Counted from the first letter of the stretch, positions 15,846 to 23,438 are shown. The stretch is 30,397 nucleotides of DNA from Rhizophagus prolifer (GCA_019425655.1 NQWY01013684.1:1-30397), one strand, 5' to 3'. Made by a program: numbers and translations. Notes: generated by a model from the letters alone, not told the origin.

Positions 15846-17234
15846 ATGAGTATTTTAATCAAAAACGGAAATATAGTCACAGCTTCAGAAAATTTCATTG
15901 GCGATATTTTTATCGAAGGTGAAACGATTTCGGCCATCGGAAAGAATTTGAATTATGAAGCGGATAAAGTCATTGAAGCTTCCGGAAAATTGATTTTTCC
16001 TGGAGGAATAGATCCGCATGTTCATCTGGATATGCCGTTTATGGGAACTTTTTCCAGCGATTCTTATGAAACCGGAACCCGTGCTGCGTTATTTGGCGGA
16101 ACGACTATGGTTATCGATTTTATTTTGCAGACTCAGGGAAAATCACTTCGTTCTGCTTTGGAAGAATGGAAGGGAAGAAGCGACGGAAATGCTGTTGGCG
16201 ATTACAGTTTTCATATGGCTGTTACCGATTATAATGAGAATACAAAACCGGAAATCCGTGAAATGATTGAAGAGGAAGGTATTACTTCTTTCAAAACCTT
16301 TATGGCTTACAAAGGTGCATTGATGGTTGATGATCGTCAGATGGTCGGCTTGATGGAAGAAGTAAAACAACACGGCGGACTTATCAATGTTCATGCAACC
16401 AATGGTGATATGATTGATTATCTGGTTCAGAAAAATAGAAATGAAGGGAATCGGGCACCTATTTACCATTACTTGTCACAACCGGAAGTAACCGAAGCAG
16501 AAGCCAGTGAACGTTTTGTAGATATGACGAATTTCACAGGTTGTCCTGGCTATATTGTTCATCTGACCTGTGAAGGTGCTCTTAATGCGGTGAGAAATGC
16601 AACCAGAAGAAATCAGCACGTTTTCGTGGAAACCTGTATCCAGTATTTGATTCTTGATGCAAGTTTGTATGAGCAGGATTTTGAAGGTGCAAAATGGGTA
16701 ATGTCGCCACCATTACGAGAGAAAAAAGACCAGGAAACGCTTTGGGCAGGAATTAACCAAGGATTGGTCAATGTCGTGGCAACAGACCATTGTCCGTTTT
16801 TTTGGGAACAGAAACTAATGGGAATTGATGATTTTTCCAAAATCCCAAATGGTCATCCGGCCGTAGAAAACCGGATGGAGCTTTTGTATTCTGAAGGTGT
16901 CGATAAAGGCAGAATCACATTAAGTAAATTTGTGGAAGTAGCTTGTACCAATCCTGCAAAGATTTTCGGGATGTATCCTAAAAAAGGAACAATTTCTATT
17001 GGCTCTGATGCTGATTTAGTCATTTTCGACCCGAATGAAAAGCATACGATTTCTGCAAAAACCCATCATATGAATGTGGATTACAGCGGTTACGAAGGCT
17101 GGGAAGTGACCGGGAAAGTAAAAACAGTCTTACTGCGTGGAAAAGTTGCTATTGATAATAATGAATGCCTTATTCCAAAAGGCTATGGTCAATTCATTAA
17201 AAGAAGCAAAGTTTCAGACTGTCTCGAATCATAA
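15846..17234 (+). CDS. hydA: dihydropyrimidinase (D-hydantoinase)
   Basis: A 462-residue cyclic amidohydrolase that opens dihydrouracil or dihydrothymine to N-carbamoyl-beta-amino acids. All metal ligands of the family are present: HVH (58 and 60) in GGIDPHVHLD, the carbamylated Lys 150 in GITSFKTFMAYKG, His 183 in NVHATNG, His 239 in VHLTCEGAL, and Asp 314 in ATDHCPF. Length and motif spacing match bacterial D-hydantoinases closely. It is a cytoplasmic binuclear zinc enzyme and the second step of reductive pyrimidine breakdown, after PreTA. The 3' end appears to overlap the true start of the next gene. Confidence 0.94.
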   Translation: MSILIKNGNIVTASENFIGDIFIEGETISAIGKNLNYEADKVIEASGKLIFPGGIDPHVHLDMPFMGTFSSDSYETGTRAALFGGTTMVIDFILQTQGKSLRSALEEWKGRSDGNAVGDYSFHMAVTDYNENTKPEIREMIEEEGITSFKTFMAYKGALMVDDRQMVGLMEEVKQHGGLINVHATNGDMIDYLVQKNRNEGNRAPIYHYLSQPEVTEAEASERFVDMTNFTGCPGYIVHLTCEGALNAVRNATRRNQHVFVETCIQYLILDASLYEQDFEGAKWVMSPPLREKKDQETLWAGINQGLVNVVATDHCPFFWEQKLMGIDDFSKIPNGHPAVENRMELLYSEGVDKGRITLSKFVEVACTNPAKIFGMYPKKGTISIGSDADLVIFDPNEKHTISAKTHHMNVDYSGYEGWEVTGKVKTVLLRGKVAIDNNECLIPKGYGQFIKRSKVSDCLES

Positions 17235-18085
17235 AATCAGGATTAATCCAGATGTCTCTGGCAAAAACAGAAGGCGAAGGAACCATTGAAGAAATAAAAC
17301 AGGCCATGTTGGAAAAACATCTGCCTTATATCGACGAAGCTGGTGAAAAAGGCGTACAGATTTTATGCTTTCAGGAGATTTTCAACACACCTTATTTTTG
17401 TCCTGGTCAGGATTCGAAATGGTATGAGTCGGCAGAAACGGTTCCCGGTCCTACAACGGATTTGATGTCGGAATATGCCAGAAAATACCAAATGGTCATC
17501 ATCGTTCCGGTTTATGAAAAAGATGGTGCTGGAATTCTTTACAACACAGCGGCTGTCATAGATGCAGATGGGAAATATCTCGGGAAATATCGCAAAAATC
17601 ACATTCCGCAAACGGGTGGATTCTGGGAAAAATACTTCTTCAAACCCGGAAATATGGGCTATCCTGTTTTCCAGACAAGATATGCTAAAGTCGGGGTTTA
17701 TATCTGTTACGACAGACATTTTCCGGAAGGCGCAAGAGCTTTGGGAGTCAACGGAGCAGAAATCGTTTACAATCCTTCTGCAACAACAGTCGGACAATCA
17801 CAATACCTTTGGAAGCTGGAACAGCCGGCTCACGCTGTAGCCAATGGTTATTTTATGGGCTGCATCAACCGTGTTGGGACAGAAAAACCCTGGAATCTCG
17901 GGAAATTCTACGGAACTTCTTATTTCGTCAATCCTTTGGGTGAAATCTTCGCAACAGCATCCGAAGACAACGATGAGCTTCTCATTGCCGAATTCGATTT
18001 GGATCTGATAGACGAGGTGCGCTCCAAATGGCAGTTTTACAGAGACAGACGACCAGAGACTTACGATGACTTAACTCGATTATAA
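17219..18085 (+). CDS. beta-ureidopropionase (nitrilase superfamily)
   Basis: A carbon-nitrogen hydrolase that releases beta-alanine, CO2 and ammonia from N-carbamoyl-beta-alanine. The catalytic triad is present: Glu in CFQEIF, Lys in KYRKNHIPQ, and Cys in ICYDRHFPEG (42, 115 and 152 counted from the ATG at 17252). The start is a puzzle. The first in-frame ATG (17252) cuts into the first strand of the fold, and the in-frame sequence just upstream reads LSRIIKSGLIQ, which fits that strand. No ATG, GTG or TTG lies between the in-frame stop at 17198 and 17252. A CTG at 17219 is therefore proposed, overlapping hydA by 16 bases and giving 288 residues. If the ATG is used, the protein has 277. Confidence 0.85.
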   Translation: MSRIIKSGLIQMSLAKTEGEGTIEEIKQAMLEKHLPYIDEAGEKGVQILCFQEIFNTPYFCPGQDSKWYESAETVPGPTTDLMSEYARKYQMVIIVPVYEKDGAGILYNTAAVIDADGKYLGKYRKNHIPQTGGFWEKYFFKPGNMGYPVFQTRYAKVGVYICYDRHFPEGARALGVNGAEIVYNPSATTVGQSQYLWKLEQPAHAVANGYFMGCINRVGTEKPWNLGKFYGTSYFVNPLGEIFATASEDNDELLIAEFDLDLIDEVRSKWQFYRDRRPETYDDLTRL

Positions 18086-18093
18086 ATTTTTAT

Positions 18094-18166
18094 AGCAGCT
18101 ATATCCGCCTTCCACTCCCGCTTTGTCACTCTGAGGCTCTCGAAGAGTCCGTTCAAGCCGGGCTGC
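18094..18166. repeat. interspersed repeat remnants before preT
   Basis: The 160-base gap inside the operon holds two repeat-like pieces. One is AGCAGCTATATCCGCCTTCC and its partner AAGCCGGGCTGC, of a kind I recall from flavobacterial spacers. Between them is an imperfect palindrome, GTCACTCTGAGGCTCTCGAA, continuing to 18149. It is more GC-rich than the neighbouring noncoding DNA. A related GTCGAAG motif occurs at 26863-26889. Confidence 0.5.
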
Positions 18167-18246
18167 ACTTTGTAGATAAAATAACGATTTGACAATCAAT
18201 TAAACATTAGTTATTAAAAAAACAACAACTGACAACTAAGAAAATT

Positions 18247-19584
18247 ATGATAGCAAACAGACGCTTAACTACTGAACAATATCAGGAAAATTTTGCAGAC
18301 ATTCACCCACCGTTTGATAATCGCGAAGGAGCTATAATAGAAGCCAATCGTTGCATAATGTGCTATGACGCACCTTGTATAAAGATGTGTCCGACGCATA
18401 TTAACATTCCAAAGTTTATAAAACAGATAGCGACAGATAATGTGAAAGGCTCGGCTCGTACCATTTTTACAGATAATATTATGGGAGCAAGCTGTTCCAA
18501 AGTTTGTCCTGTGGAGAAATTATGTGAAGGCTCTTGTGTTTATAACCTTCTTCACGAAGAACCGATTCAGATAGCACGTCTACAGAGATATTCTACTGAA
18601 AAAGCAATGTATAACAACTGGCAATTGTTCGAGAGAAAACCCTCTCTTGGGAAAAAAGTAGCGGTTGTAGGAGCTGGTCCTGCAGGATTGGCTTGCGCTT
18701 TTTATTTGGCGAAAGAAGGTGTTGATGTTACCATTTTCGAGAAAGAATCAAAAGGTGGTGGTCTTATGACTTACGGAATCGCAGCCTACAAAGTGACACC
18801 GGAATTCTGCGAAGACGAAGTGAAATATATCACATCCATTGGCGGAATCGACATCAGATACAACCAGGAATTAGGAAAGGATATTCATTTGAAAGAATTG
18901 CAGGACAATTTTGATGCAGTCTTCCTTGGTATCGGTGTCGGAGTTGCGAGAAGATTAGATATTTCCGGGGAAGATTCTGAAGGTGTTGAAGATGCGATTT
19001 CTTATATCTATAATCTTAGAACCAATGATTTTTCAACTGTTCCTGTTGGTGATAAAGTTGTTGTGATTGGTTTGGGAATGACAGCGATAGATGCGGCAAC
19101 TCAGGCAAAAAGATTGGGTGCAAAAGATGTGACGATTGTTTACAGAAGAACCGAAAACGAAAAACCTTGCACCGATGTAGAATTAGATATTGCCAAACTG
19201 GACGGCTGTAATATGGAATATCTTGCAGCACCGAAAGAAGTTTATGCTGATAACGGAAATGTAAAATCTTTGGTTTGCAGCAGGATGAAATTAGGTGATG
19301 CTGATGCTTCCGGAAGGAGAAGTCCTGTGGAAACCGGCGAAACCTTTGAGATCGAATGCGATATGATCATCAAAGCAGCCGGGCAAACACCATTCGAAGG
19401 ATTAATTTCCAATTACGAATTACAGAATTCTTATGGGAAAGTTTCCGTTAATTCCGCTTATGAAACCAACTGGAAAGGTGTCTTTGCTGGCGGAGACTGC
19501 ATCAATGGCGGAAAAGAAGTTGTGAACGCTGCTCAGGATGGAAAATTGGCAGCACGTTCCATTTTAGAATACATGATGAATTAA
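18247..19584 (+). CDS. preT: dihydropyrimidine dehydrogenase, NAD(P)-binding subunit PreT
   Basis: A 445-residue flavoprotein like the N-terminal half of mammalian dihydropyrimidine dehydrogenase and the small subunit of glutamate synthase. Eight Cys form two Fe-S motifs: 36, 39, 44 and 48 (CIMCYDAPCIKMCP), then 83, 87, 93 and 97 (CSKVCPVEKLCEGSC). A FAD dinucleotide fold follows (VGAGPAGLAC at 141-150), with a second NAD(P) fold near 276 (VVIGLGMTAIDAA). The end GVFAGGDCINGGKEVVNA is the usual FAD-binding tail. It takes electrons from NAD(P)H and passes them to PreA, the next gene, to reduce uracil or thymine. It is cytoplasmic. The start is the only sensible ATG, after a 160-base spacer. 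Confidence 0.93.
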   Translation: MIANRRLTTEQYQENFADIHPPFDNREGAIIEANRCIMCYDAPCIKMCPTHINIPKFIKQIATDNVKGSARTIFTDNIMGASCSKVCPVEKLCEGSCVYNLLHEEPIQIARLQRYSTEKAMYNNWQLFERKPSLGKKVAVVGAGPAGLACAFYLAKEGVDVTIFEKESKGGGLMTYGIAAYKVTPEFCEDEVKYITSIGGIDIRYNQELGKDIHLKELQDNFDAVFLGIGVGVARRLDISGEDSEGVEDAISYIYNLRTNDFSTVPVGDKVVVIGLGMTAIDAATQAKRLGAKDVTIVYRRTENEKPCTDVELDIAKLDGCNMEYLAAPKEVYADNGNVKSLVCSRMKLGDADASGRRSPVETGETFEIECDMIIKAAGQTPFEGLISNYELQNSYGKVSVNSAYETNWKGVFAGGDCINGGKEVVNAAQDGKLAARSILEYMMN

Positions 19585-19617
19585 TTAATTCACAATTTAA
19601 AATTTAAAATTAAATCA

Positions 19618-20886
19618 ATGGCTGATATTTCTTGTGACTTTTTAGGTATAAAATCTCCTAATCCTTTTTGGCTGGCTTCAGCACCGCCAACAGATAAAAA
19701 AGTAAATGTAATGCGTGCGTTTGAAGCAGGCTGGGGCGGCGTTGTTTGGAAAACATTGGGTTCCCAGGTAAAGAACGTTTCTTCCCGTTATTCTGCAATC
19801 AATTTCAATGGACAGCGTGTTGCAGGTTTTAATAATATTGAGTTAATTTCTGACAGACCTTTGGATATCAATCTCAGGGAAATCGAAGAAGTGGTAAGGG
19901 AATTTCCGGACAGAGCGATGATTATTTCGCTAATGGCAGATAACACAAGAGAAGCGTGGCACGAAATGGTAAAACGCTGTGAACAGACAGGCGCTCACGG
20001 CTTCGAACTCAATTTCGGGTGCCCGCACGGGATGACCGAGCGCGGAATGGGTGCAGCTGTCGGGCAAGACCCGGAAATTGCAGGAATGATTGTGGAATGG
20101 GTAATGGAGGTCGCCACATTGCCGGTCATTACAAAACTGACGCCTAATGTTCATTCCGTGGTTCCGACAGGAAGAGCGGCAGTCAATGCCGGAACCAATG
20201 CATTATCTTTGATCAATACCATCCAATCTGTTACAGGAATCGATTTGGATACGTTTGTTCCGAATCCGAATGTTGGCGGACAATCTGTTTTTGGTGGCTA
20301 TTGCGGACCGGCAGTTAAACCGATTGCGCTTAAAATGCTGACAACCATTTCGAAAGATCCTGTTACTTCCCAAGTTCCGATTTCAGGAATTGGAGGCGTT
20401 TCAACCTGGCAGGATGCGGTAGAATTTATGTTGTTGGGTTCTACTTCCGTTCAGGTGTGTACAGCTGCGATGAAATATGGATTCAGAATTGTGGAAGATT
20501 TATGCGAGGGTCTCAATAACTGGATGGACGAAAAAGGTTTTGAAAAAATCACAGATTTCGTAGGCAAATCAGTTCCTACAATGACCGAATGGGAAAAACT
20601 TGACCTCAATTTTCACATTGTTGCTAATATCAATCAGGACAAATGTATCCATTGCGGATTATGTCACATTGCCTGTGAAGACACATCACATCAGGCCATT
20701 TTCAAAGGTGACGGAATGCCTTACAATACTTACACCATCAACGAACCGGAATGTGTTGGCTGCAACCTTTGTAAGCTGGTTTGCCCGGTTGACAACTGCA
20801 TTACAATGGAAGAAAAACGTGTTGCTCCGGACTATCTCAACTGGGTTCAGTTCCAGGAACAGGGTTTGCCGCTGAATGATCATTAA
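19618..20886 (+). CDS. preA: dihydropyrimidine dehydrogenase, catalytic subunit PreA
   Basis: A 422-residue FMN enzyme like the C-terminal half of mammalian dihydropyrimidine dehydrogenase. The dihydroorotate-dehydrogenase-type barrel shows WKTLGSQ, LNFGCPHGM with the active-site Cys 135 (the NxxCPH position), KLTPNV, and the phosphate loop ISGIGGVSTWQDAVEF. Two [4Fe-4S] motifs close the protein: CIHCGLCHIAC, then CVGCNLCKLVCPVDNC ending at Cys 394. With PreT it reduces uracil and thymine to dihydropyrimidines, the first step of the pathway. It lies 33 bases after preT, a normal operon spacing. The complex may also run in reverse, as in E. coli, but the operon points to breakdown. Confidence 0.95.
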   Translation: MADISCDFLGIKSPNPFWLASAPPTDKKVNVMRAFEAGWGGVVWKTLGSQVKNVSSRYSAINFNGQRVAGFNNIELISDRPLDINLREIEEVVREFPDRAMIISLMADNTREAWHEMVKRCEQTGAHGFELNFGCPHGMTERGMGAAVGQDPEIAGMIVEWVMEVATLPVITKLTPNVHSVVPTGRAAVNAGTNALSLINTIQSVTGIDLDTFVPNPNVGGQSVFGGYCGPAVKPIALKMLTTISKDPVTSQVPISGIGGVSTWQDAVEFMLLGSTSVQVCTAAMKYGFRIVEDLCEGLNNWMDEKGFEKITDFVGKSVPTMTEWEKLDLNFHIVANINQDKCIHCGLCHIACEDTSHQAIFKGDGMPYNTYTINEPECVGCNLCKLVCPVDNCITMEEKRVAPDYLNWVQFQEQGLPLNDH

Positions 20887-20901
20887 TTAGGATTTATTAA
20901 G

Positions 20902-21300
20902 ATGAATATAATTGCACTATTTGGAGATAATAGCGTTGGAAAAACCCATACTTTTAATATTTTATATGACGAATTATTAAAAATAGCAGGAGTTACCAGT
21001 ACAGGTAAAACAGCTTTTGGTAAGAGGGATTTTGAAGATATATTAAATTTTCCATTAGGAAGAAAAGTTGCTCTTTTCTCTATGGGAGATTATTCTAAAG
21101 CTACTATTGAGAAGATTAATAAATATAATTCTTTAGGTATAGACACTTTTGTATGTGCTTGTAATAATAAATTTAAGAATCCTATAAAGCTAATAAGCAC
21201 ATTCCCAAATAATATTTACAACAAATCAACTACAATGATTAAGGCTGATTATAATACTCTAAATATGACGGATGCTTTAAATTTAATATCATTAATTTAG
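20902..21300 (+). CDS. small P-loop protein of unknown function
   Basis: A 132-residue protein starting with a strand and a Walker A motif, IIALFGDNSVGKTHT (GDNSVGKT at 8-15). No clear Walker B or GTPase NKxD motif is visible, although VCACNNKFKNP near residue 95 resembles the strand and loop that carry a base-recognition motif. The fold may be a small GTPase or nucleotide kinase relative; I cannot name it. The gene is visibly more AT-rich than its neighbours and uses many ATA, TTA and AAT codons. That suggests later insertion between preA (15-base gap) and the M20 gene (9-base gap). It is cotranscribed by position. Nothing in it explains a role in pyrimidine use. Confidence 0.6.
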   Translation: MNIIALFGDNSVGKTHTFNILYDELLKIAGVTSTGKTAFGKRDFEDILNFPLGRKVALFSMGDYSKATIEKINKYNSLGIDTFVCACNNKFKNPIKLISTFPNNIYNKSTTMIKADYNTLNMTDALNLISLI

Positions 21301-21309
21301 AATTTATTT

Positions 21310-22554
21310 ATGAATATTAATCATTTACGCCTCGAAAACTTCTTCACCGAAATGTCCAAAATCGGCAAGATCGGTGAAACAGGAACTAATAGACCTGCGC
21401 ATTCTCCTGACGAAAAAAAAGCATTTGAACTCGCTTCATCGTGGATGAAATTTGCTGGAATGACAACCAGAATTGACAACTTTGGGAATCTCATCGGAAG
21501 GTTAGAAGGAACTAATCCTGATTTGCCGGTTCTGATGGTTGGTTCACATCTCGATTCTCAGCCTTATGGCGGAAGATATGACGGTGTTGCCGGCGTTCTT
21601 TGTGCGATTGAAGCAGCTATTACACTGCAAGAGAAGGGATTGAAATCCGAAAGAACTTTAGAAATCATTTCTTTTGCAGATGAAGAAGGCTGGCGCTTTA
21701 ACAAAGGTTTATTTGGCTCGCGAGGAATTCTAGGAAGACTTGAAGAAGGCGAATTACAGAGAACAGACGCCAACGGAATCACAAGAGAACAGGCTCTGAA
21801 AGAATTTGACTGTGACATAACAAAATTCAAAGAATCGGAATATAGAGCCGGAAGCATCTATTGCTACCTCGAACTTCACATTGAGCAAGGTCCTGTTTTG
21901 GATATTCAGGAAAAACCGATTGCTGTGGTTTCGGGTATTTCCGGTCCGATTTGGCTAACCGTAAAACTGAAAGGAATGGCTGGTCACGCCGGTTCTGTTC
22001 CGATGCCAATGAGAAAAGATGCTTTGGTTGGCGCTTCGGAAATCATTATTGCCCTTAACGAAATTGCCAATCAAGTCCCGGCAAATCCGACAGTTGGAAC
22101 ATGCGGAACAATCAAGGTTTTTCCTGCTTCCAGAAATATTATTCCGGAAGAAGTAGAATTTACGTTGGATTTGAGAGACATTGATCTGGAAAGAAGAAAC
22201 CGTTACGAAAAACAATTATTAGATAAAATTGATGAGATTTCCAAAAAACATGGATTATCTTATGAAATATCCGAAGACTGGAAATCAGAACCGCGATATT
22301 GTGCGGATTGGATTAAAGATATCATCCGGAATAATTGTGAAAAAATCGGCTTACAAGATACACCGGAACTAATGAGCGGTCCTTTTCACGACGCAATGGC
22401 AATTTCTTATGCCTGCGATTACGGGATGATTTTTGTCCGCTGCAAAGATGGCATTAGTCACAATCCATTGGAGTATTCTTCGCCAGATGATTTGGCTTTA
22501 GGAGCAGAAGTTTTGTACGGAACTATTCTGGATATTTTAAAAATCGAAAAATAA
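21310..22554 (+). CDS. M20-type Zn hydrolase (carbamoylase/allantoate amidohydrolase family)
   Basis: A 414-residue metallohydrolase of the hydantoinase/carbamoylase family. Metal-binding landmarks are GSHLDSQPYGGRYDGVAG (His 80, Asp 91), SFADEEGWRF (Glu 125/126), ELHIEQGPVL (His), and GISHNPLEYS near the end (His). The dimerisation segment MAGHAGSVPMPMRKDAL carries the substrate-contacting His. Members cut N-carbamoyl-L-amino acids, N-carbamoyl-beta-alanine, allantoate or ureidoglycine. In this operon the likeliest substrate is an N-carbamoyl-beta-amino acid, overlapping the role of the nitrilase-type gene, but allantoate or another ureido compound is possible. It is the last gene before a strong terminator. 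Confidence 0.85.
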   Translation: MNINHLRLENFFTEMSKIGKIGETGTNRPAHSPDEKKAFELASSWMKFAGMTTRIDNFGNLIGRLEGTNPDLPVLMVGSHLDSQPYGGRYDGVAGVLCAIEAAITLQEKGLKSERTLEIISFADEEGWRFNKGLFGSRGILGRLEEGELQRTDANGITREQALKEFDCDITKFKESEYRAGSIYCYLELHIEQGPVLDIQEKPIAVVSGISGPIWLTVKLKGMAGHAGSVPMPMRKDALVGASEIIIALNEIANQVPANPTVGTCGTIKVFPASRNIIPEEVEFTLDLRDIDLERRNRYEKQLLDKIDEISKKHGLSYEISEDWKSEPRYCADWIKDIIRNNCEKIGLQDTPELMSGPFHDAMAISYACDYGMIFVRCKDGISHNPLEYSSPDDLALGAEVLYGTILDILKIEK

Positions 22555-22580
22555 TATCCTGCATCAATCTTTTTAATTTC

Positions 22581-22611
22581 TAAAGTCCCTAAATTTGGGA
22601 CTTTAATTTTT
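22581..22611 (+). terminator. intrinsic terminator at the end of the pyrimidine operon
   Basis: Arms TAAAGTCCC (22581-22589) and GGGACTTTA (22597-22605) with a 7-base loop are followed by five T. The next start codon is only 8 bases further on, so the flavin reductase gene would depend on read-through or on a start inside this region. Confidence 0.8.
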
Positions 22612-22618
22612 GAATATA

Positions 22619-23155
22619 ATGAAAATAGTAGCATTTGCCGGAAGTAATTCCCGAGAATCCATTAATAAGCAATTAGCAGAATACGCAGCAAAACAATTCA
22701 CAGGTGCAGAAGTAGAAGTTCTGGACTTGAACGATTACGAGATGCCAATGTTTAGCGTGGACAGGGAAAAGCACGATGGAATCCCGACTTTGGCATTGAG
22801 ATTTGCAGAGAAAATAGATTCATCCGATTTGTTGATTATCGCTTTAGCAGAACATAACAGCTCTTATACAGTTGCTTTTAAAAATGTATTCGACTGGGTT
22901 TCCAGAATCAAAGACAGAAAACATTTTGGAGAAAAACCGGTATTTCTTTTGGCAACAGCAACAGGTCCTGGCGGTGGAAGACACGTGGTGGCTGCTTTTG
23001 AGCAAAGATCTAAATCCAGTGGCGCTAATATCCTTCAAAGTTTCTATCTCCCTAAGTTTAAAGAGACGTTTGATTCCGAAAAAGGTATTATAGATGAAGA
23101 AAAGAATGCTGAGTTTCAGGAGAAATTATCTGCTGTTAAAAACTTTTTTGGATAA
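22619..23155 (+). CDS. NADPH-dependent FMN reductase family protein
   Basis: A 178-residue flavodoxin-fold reductase. The phosphate-binding loop VAFAGSNSRESIN lies at 4-16. EHNSSYTVAFKNVFDWVSR near residue 80 is the typical flavin- and dimer-contact segment, and TGPGGGRH near 118 is the second flavin loop. It probably supplies reduced flavin or acts as a small quinone/azo reductase; the partner is unknown. The ATG at 22619 is chosen over an in-frame TTG at 22610, which lies in the tail of the terminator. It sits between the pyrimidine operon and the purine genes and need not belong to either. Confidence 0.88.
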   Translation: MKIVAFAGSNSRESINKQLAEYAAKQFTGAEVEVLDLNDYEMPMFSVDREKHDGIPTLALRFAEKIDSSDLLIIALAEHNSSYTVAFKNVFDWVSRIKDRKHFGEKPVFLLATATGPGGGRHVVAAFEQRSKSSGANILQSFYLPKFKETFDSEKGIIDEEKNAEFQEKLSAVKNFFG

Positions 23156-23158
23156 GAT

Positions 23159-23191
23159 TTTGGATATTAATGTTAAGATTGCTTAACTTTG
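23159..23191 (+). promoter_or_regulatory. Bacteroidota-type promoter before the purM leader
   Basis: TTTG at 23159-23162, a gap of 21 bases, then TAACTTTG at 23184-23191, a perfect TAnnTTTG box. Transcription would start near 23198, about 10 bases before the short open frame at 23208. It is the best promoter match in the window. Confidence 0.65.
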
Positions 23192-23207
23192 TCATCAAAG
23201 AAAGAAA

Positions 23208-23306
23208 ATGAAAATCATACAAGTTCATTTCCAGCCGCAACCTAATTCTTGTCAAAAGAATTACACAAGCGCCTCTGAACTTGTCAACAAGAATAACGGC
23301 CGATAA
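23208..23306 (+). CDS. possible 32-residue leader peptide
   Basis: A short frame, MKIIQVHFQPQP... ending NKNNGR, begins just after a good promoter. Its stop codon (23304-23306) lies inside the 5' arm of an intrinsic terminator. A ribosome finishing this frame would cover that arm, the geometry expected of translation-linked attenuation. The peptide has no run of one amino acid, so it does not look like an amino-acid attenuator; Gln and Asn are frequent. It may equally be a chance frame in a small RNA. Whether it is translated is unknown. Confidence 0.35.
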   Translation: MKIIQVHFQPQPNSCQKNYTSASELVNKNNGR

Positions 23307-23332
23307 TCTCTAAGATTGTCGGCTTTTTTATT
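23299..23332 (+). terminator. intrinsic terminator in the purM leader
   Basis: An 11-bp stem, GCCGATAATCT (23299-23309) with AGATTGTCGGC (23313-23323), one T-G wobble, a 3-base loop, then TTTTTTATTT. It is a strong terminator about 105 bases before purM. Confidence 0.85.
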
Positions 23333-23379
23333 TGATAAAATTGAAAAAGTAAGTTTGAAATAAATCTAATGAATTCCAA

Positions 23380-23421
23380 GATTCTTTCGGGTGTCAAAAC
23401 CTGAAAGAATCGAAAGAATCC
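23380..23421 (+). promoter_or_regulatory. hairpin with two competing 3' arms before purM
   Basis: GATTCTTTCGGGT (23380-23392) can pair with ACCTGAAAGAATC (23399-23411) over a 6-base loop, 13 pairs with one wobble. A second GAAAGAATC directly after (from about 23412) could pair with the same 5' arm instead. No T run follows, so it is not a terminator. It lies 18 bases or more before the purM ATG. Confidence 0.45.
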
Positions 23422-23438
23422 CAATTCTGAAAGTAAAA

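Noticed and set aside
19990-20080. Apparent loss of the active-site Cys in PreA at GMGAAVGQ
   Set aside because: The catalytic Cys of this family is in the preceding NxxCPH segment, and it is present (Cys 135).
21564-22215. Several open frames on the minus strand across the M20 gene
   Set aside because: They are shadows of a well-supported coding gene, with unnatural Ser/Pro/Phe-rich products.
22610-22618. TTG start for the FMN reductase gene
   Set aside because: It lies in the T tail of the preceding terminator; ATG 22619 begins exactly at the first strand of the flavodoxin fold.
23391-23438. GTG start adding 16 residues to PurM
   Set aside because: It falls inside the 5' hairpin; PurM proteins begin at the MSNTYKSAGVD-type sequence from ATG 23439.
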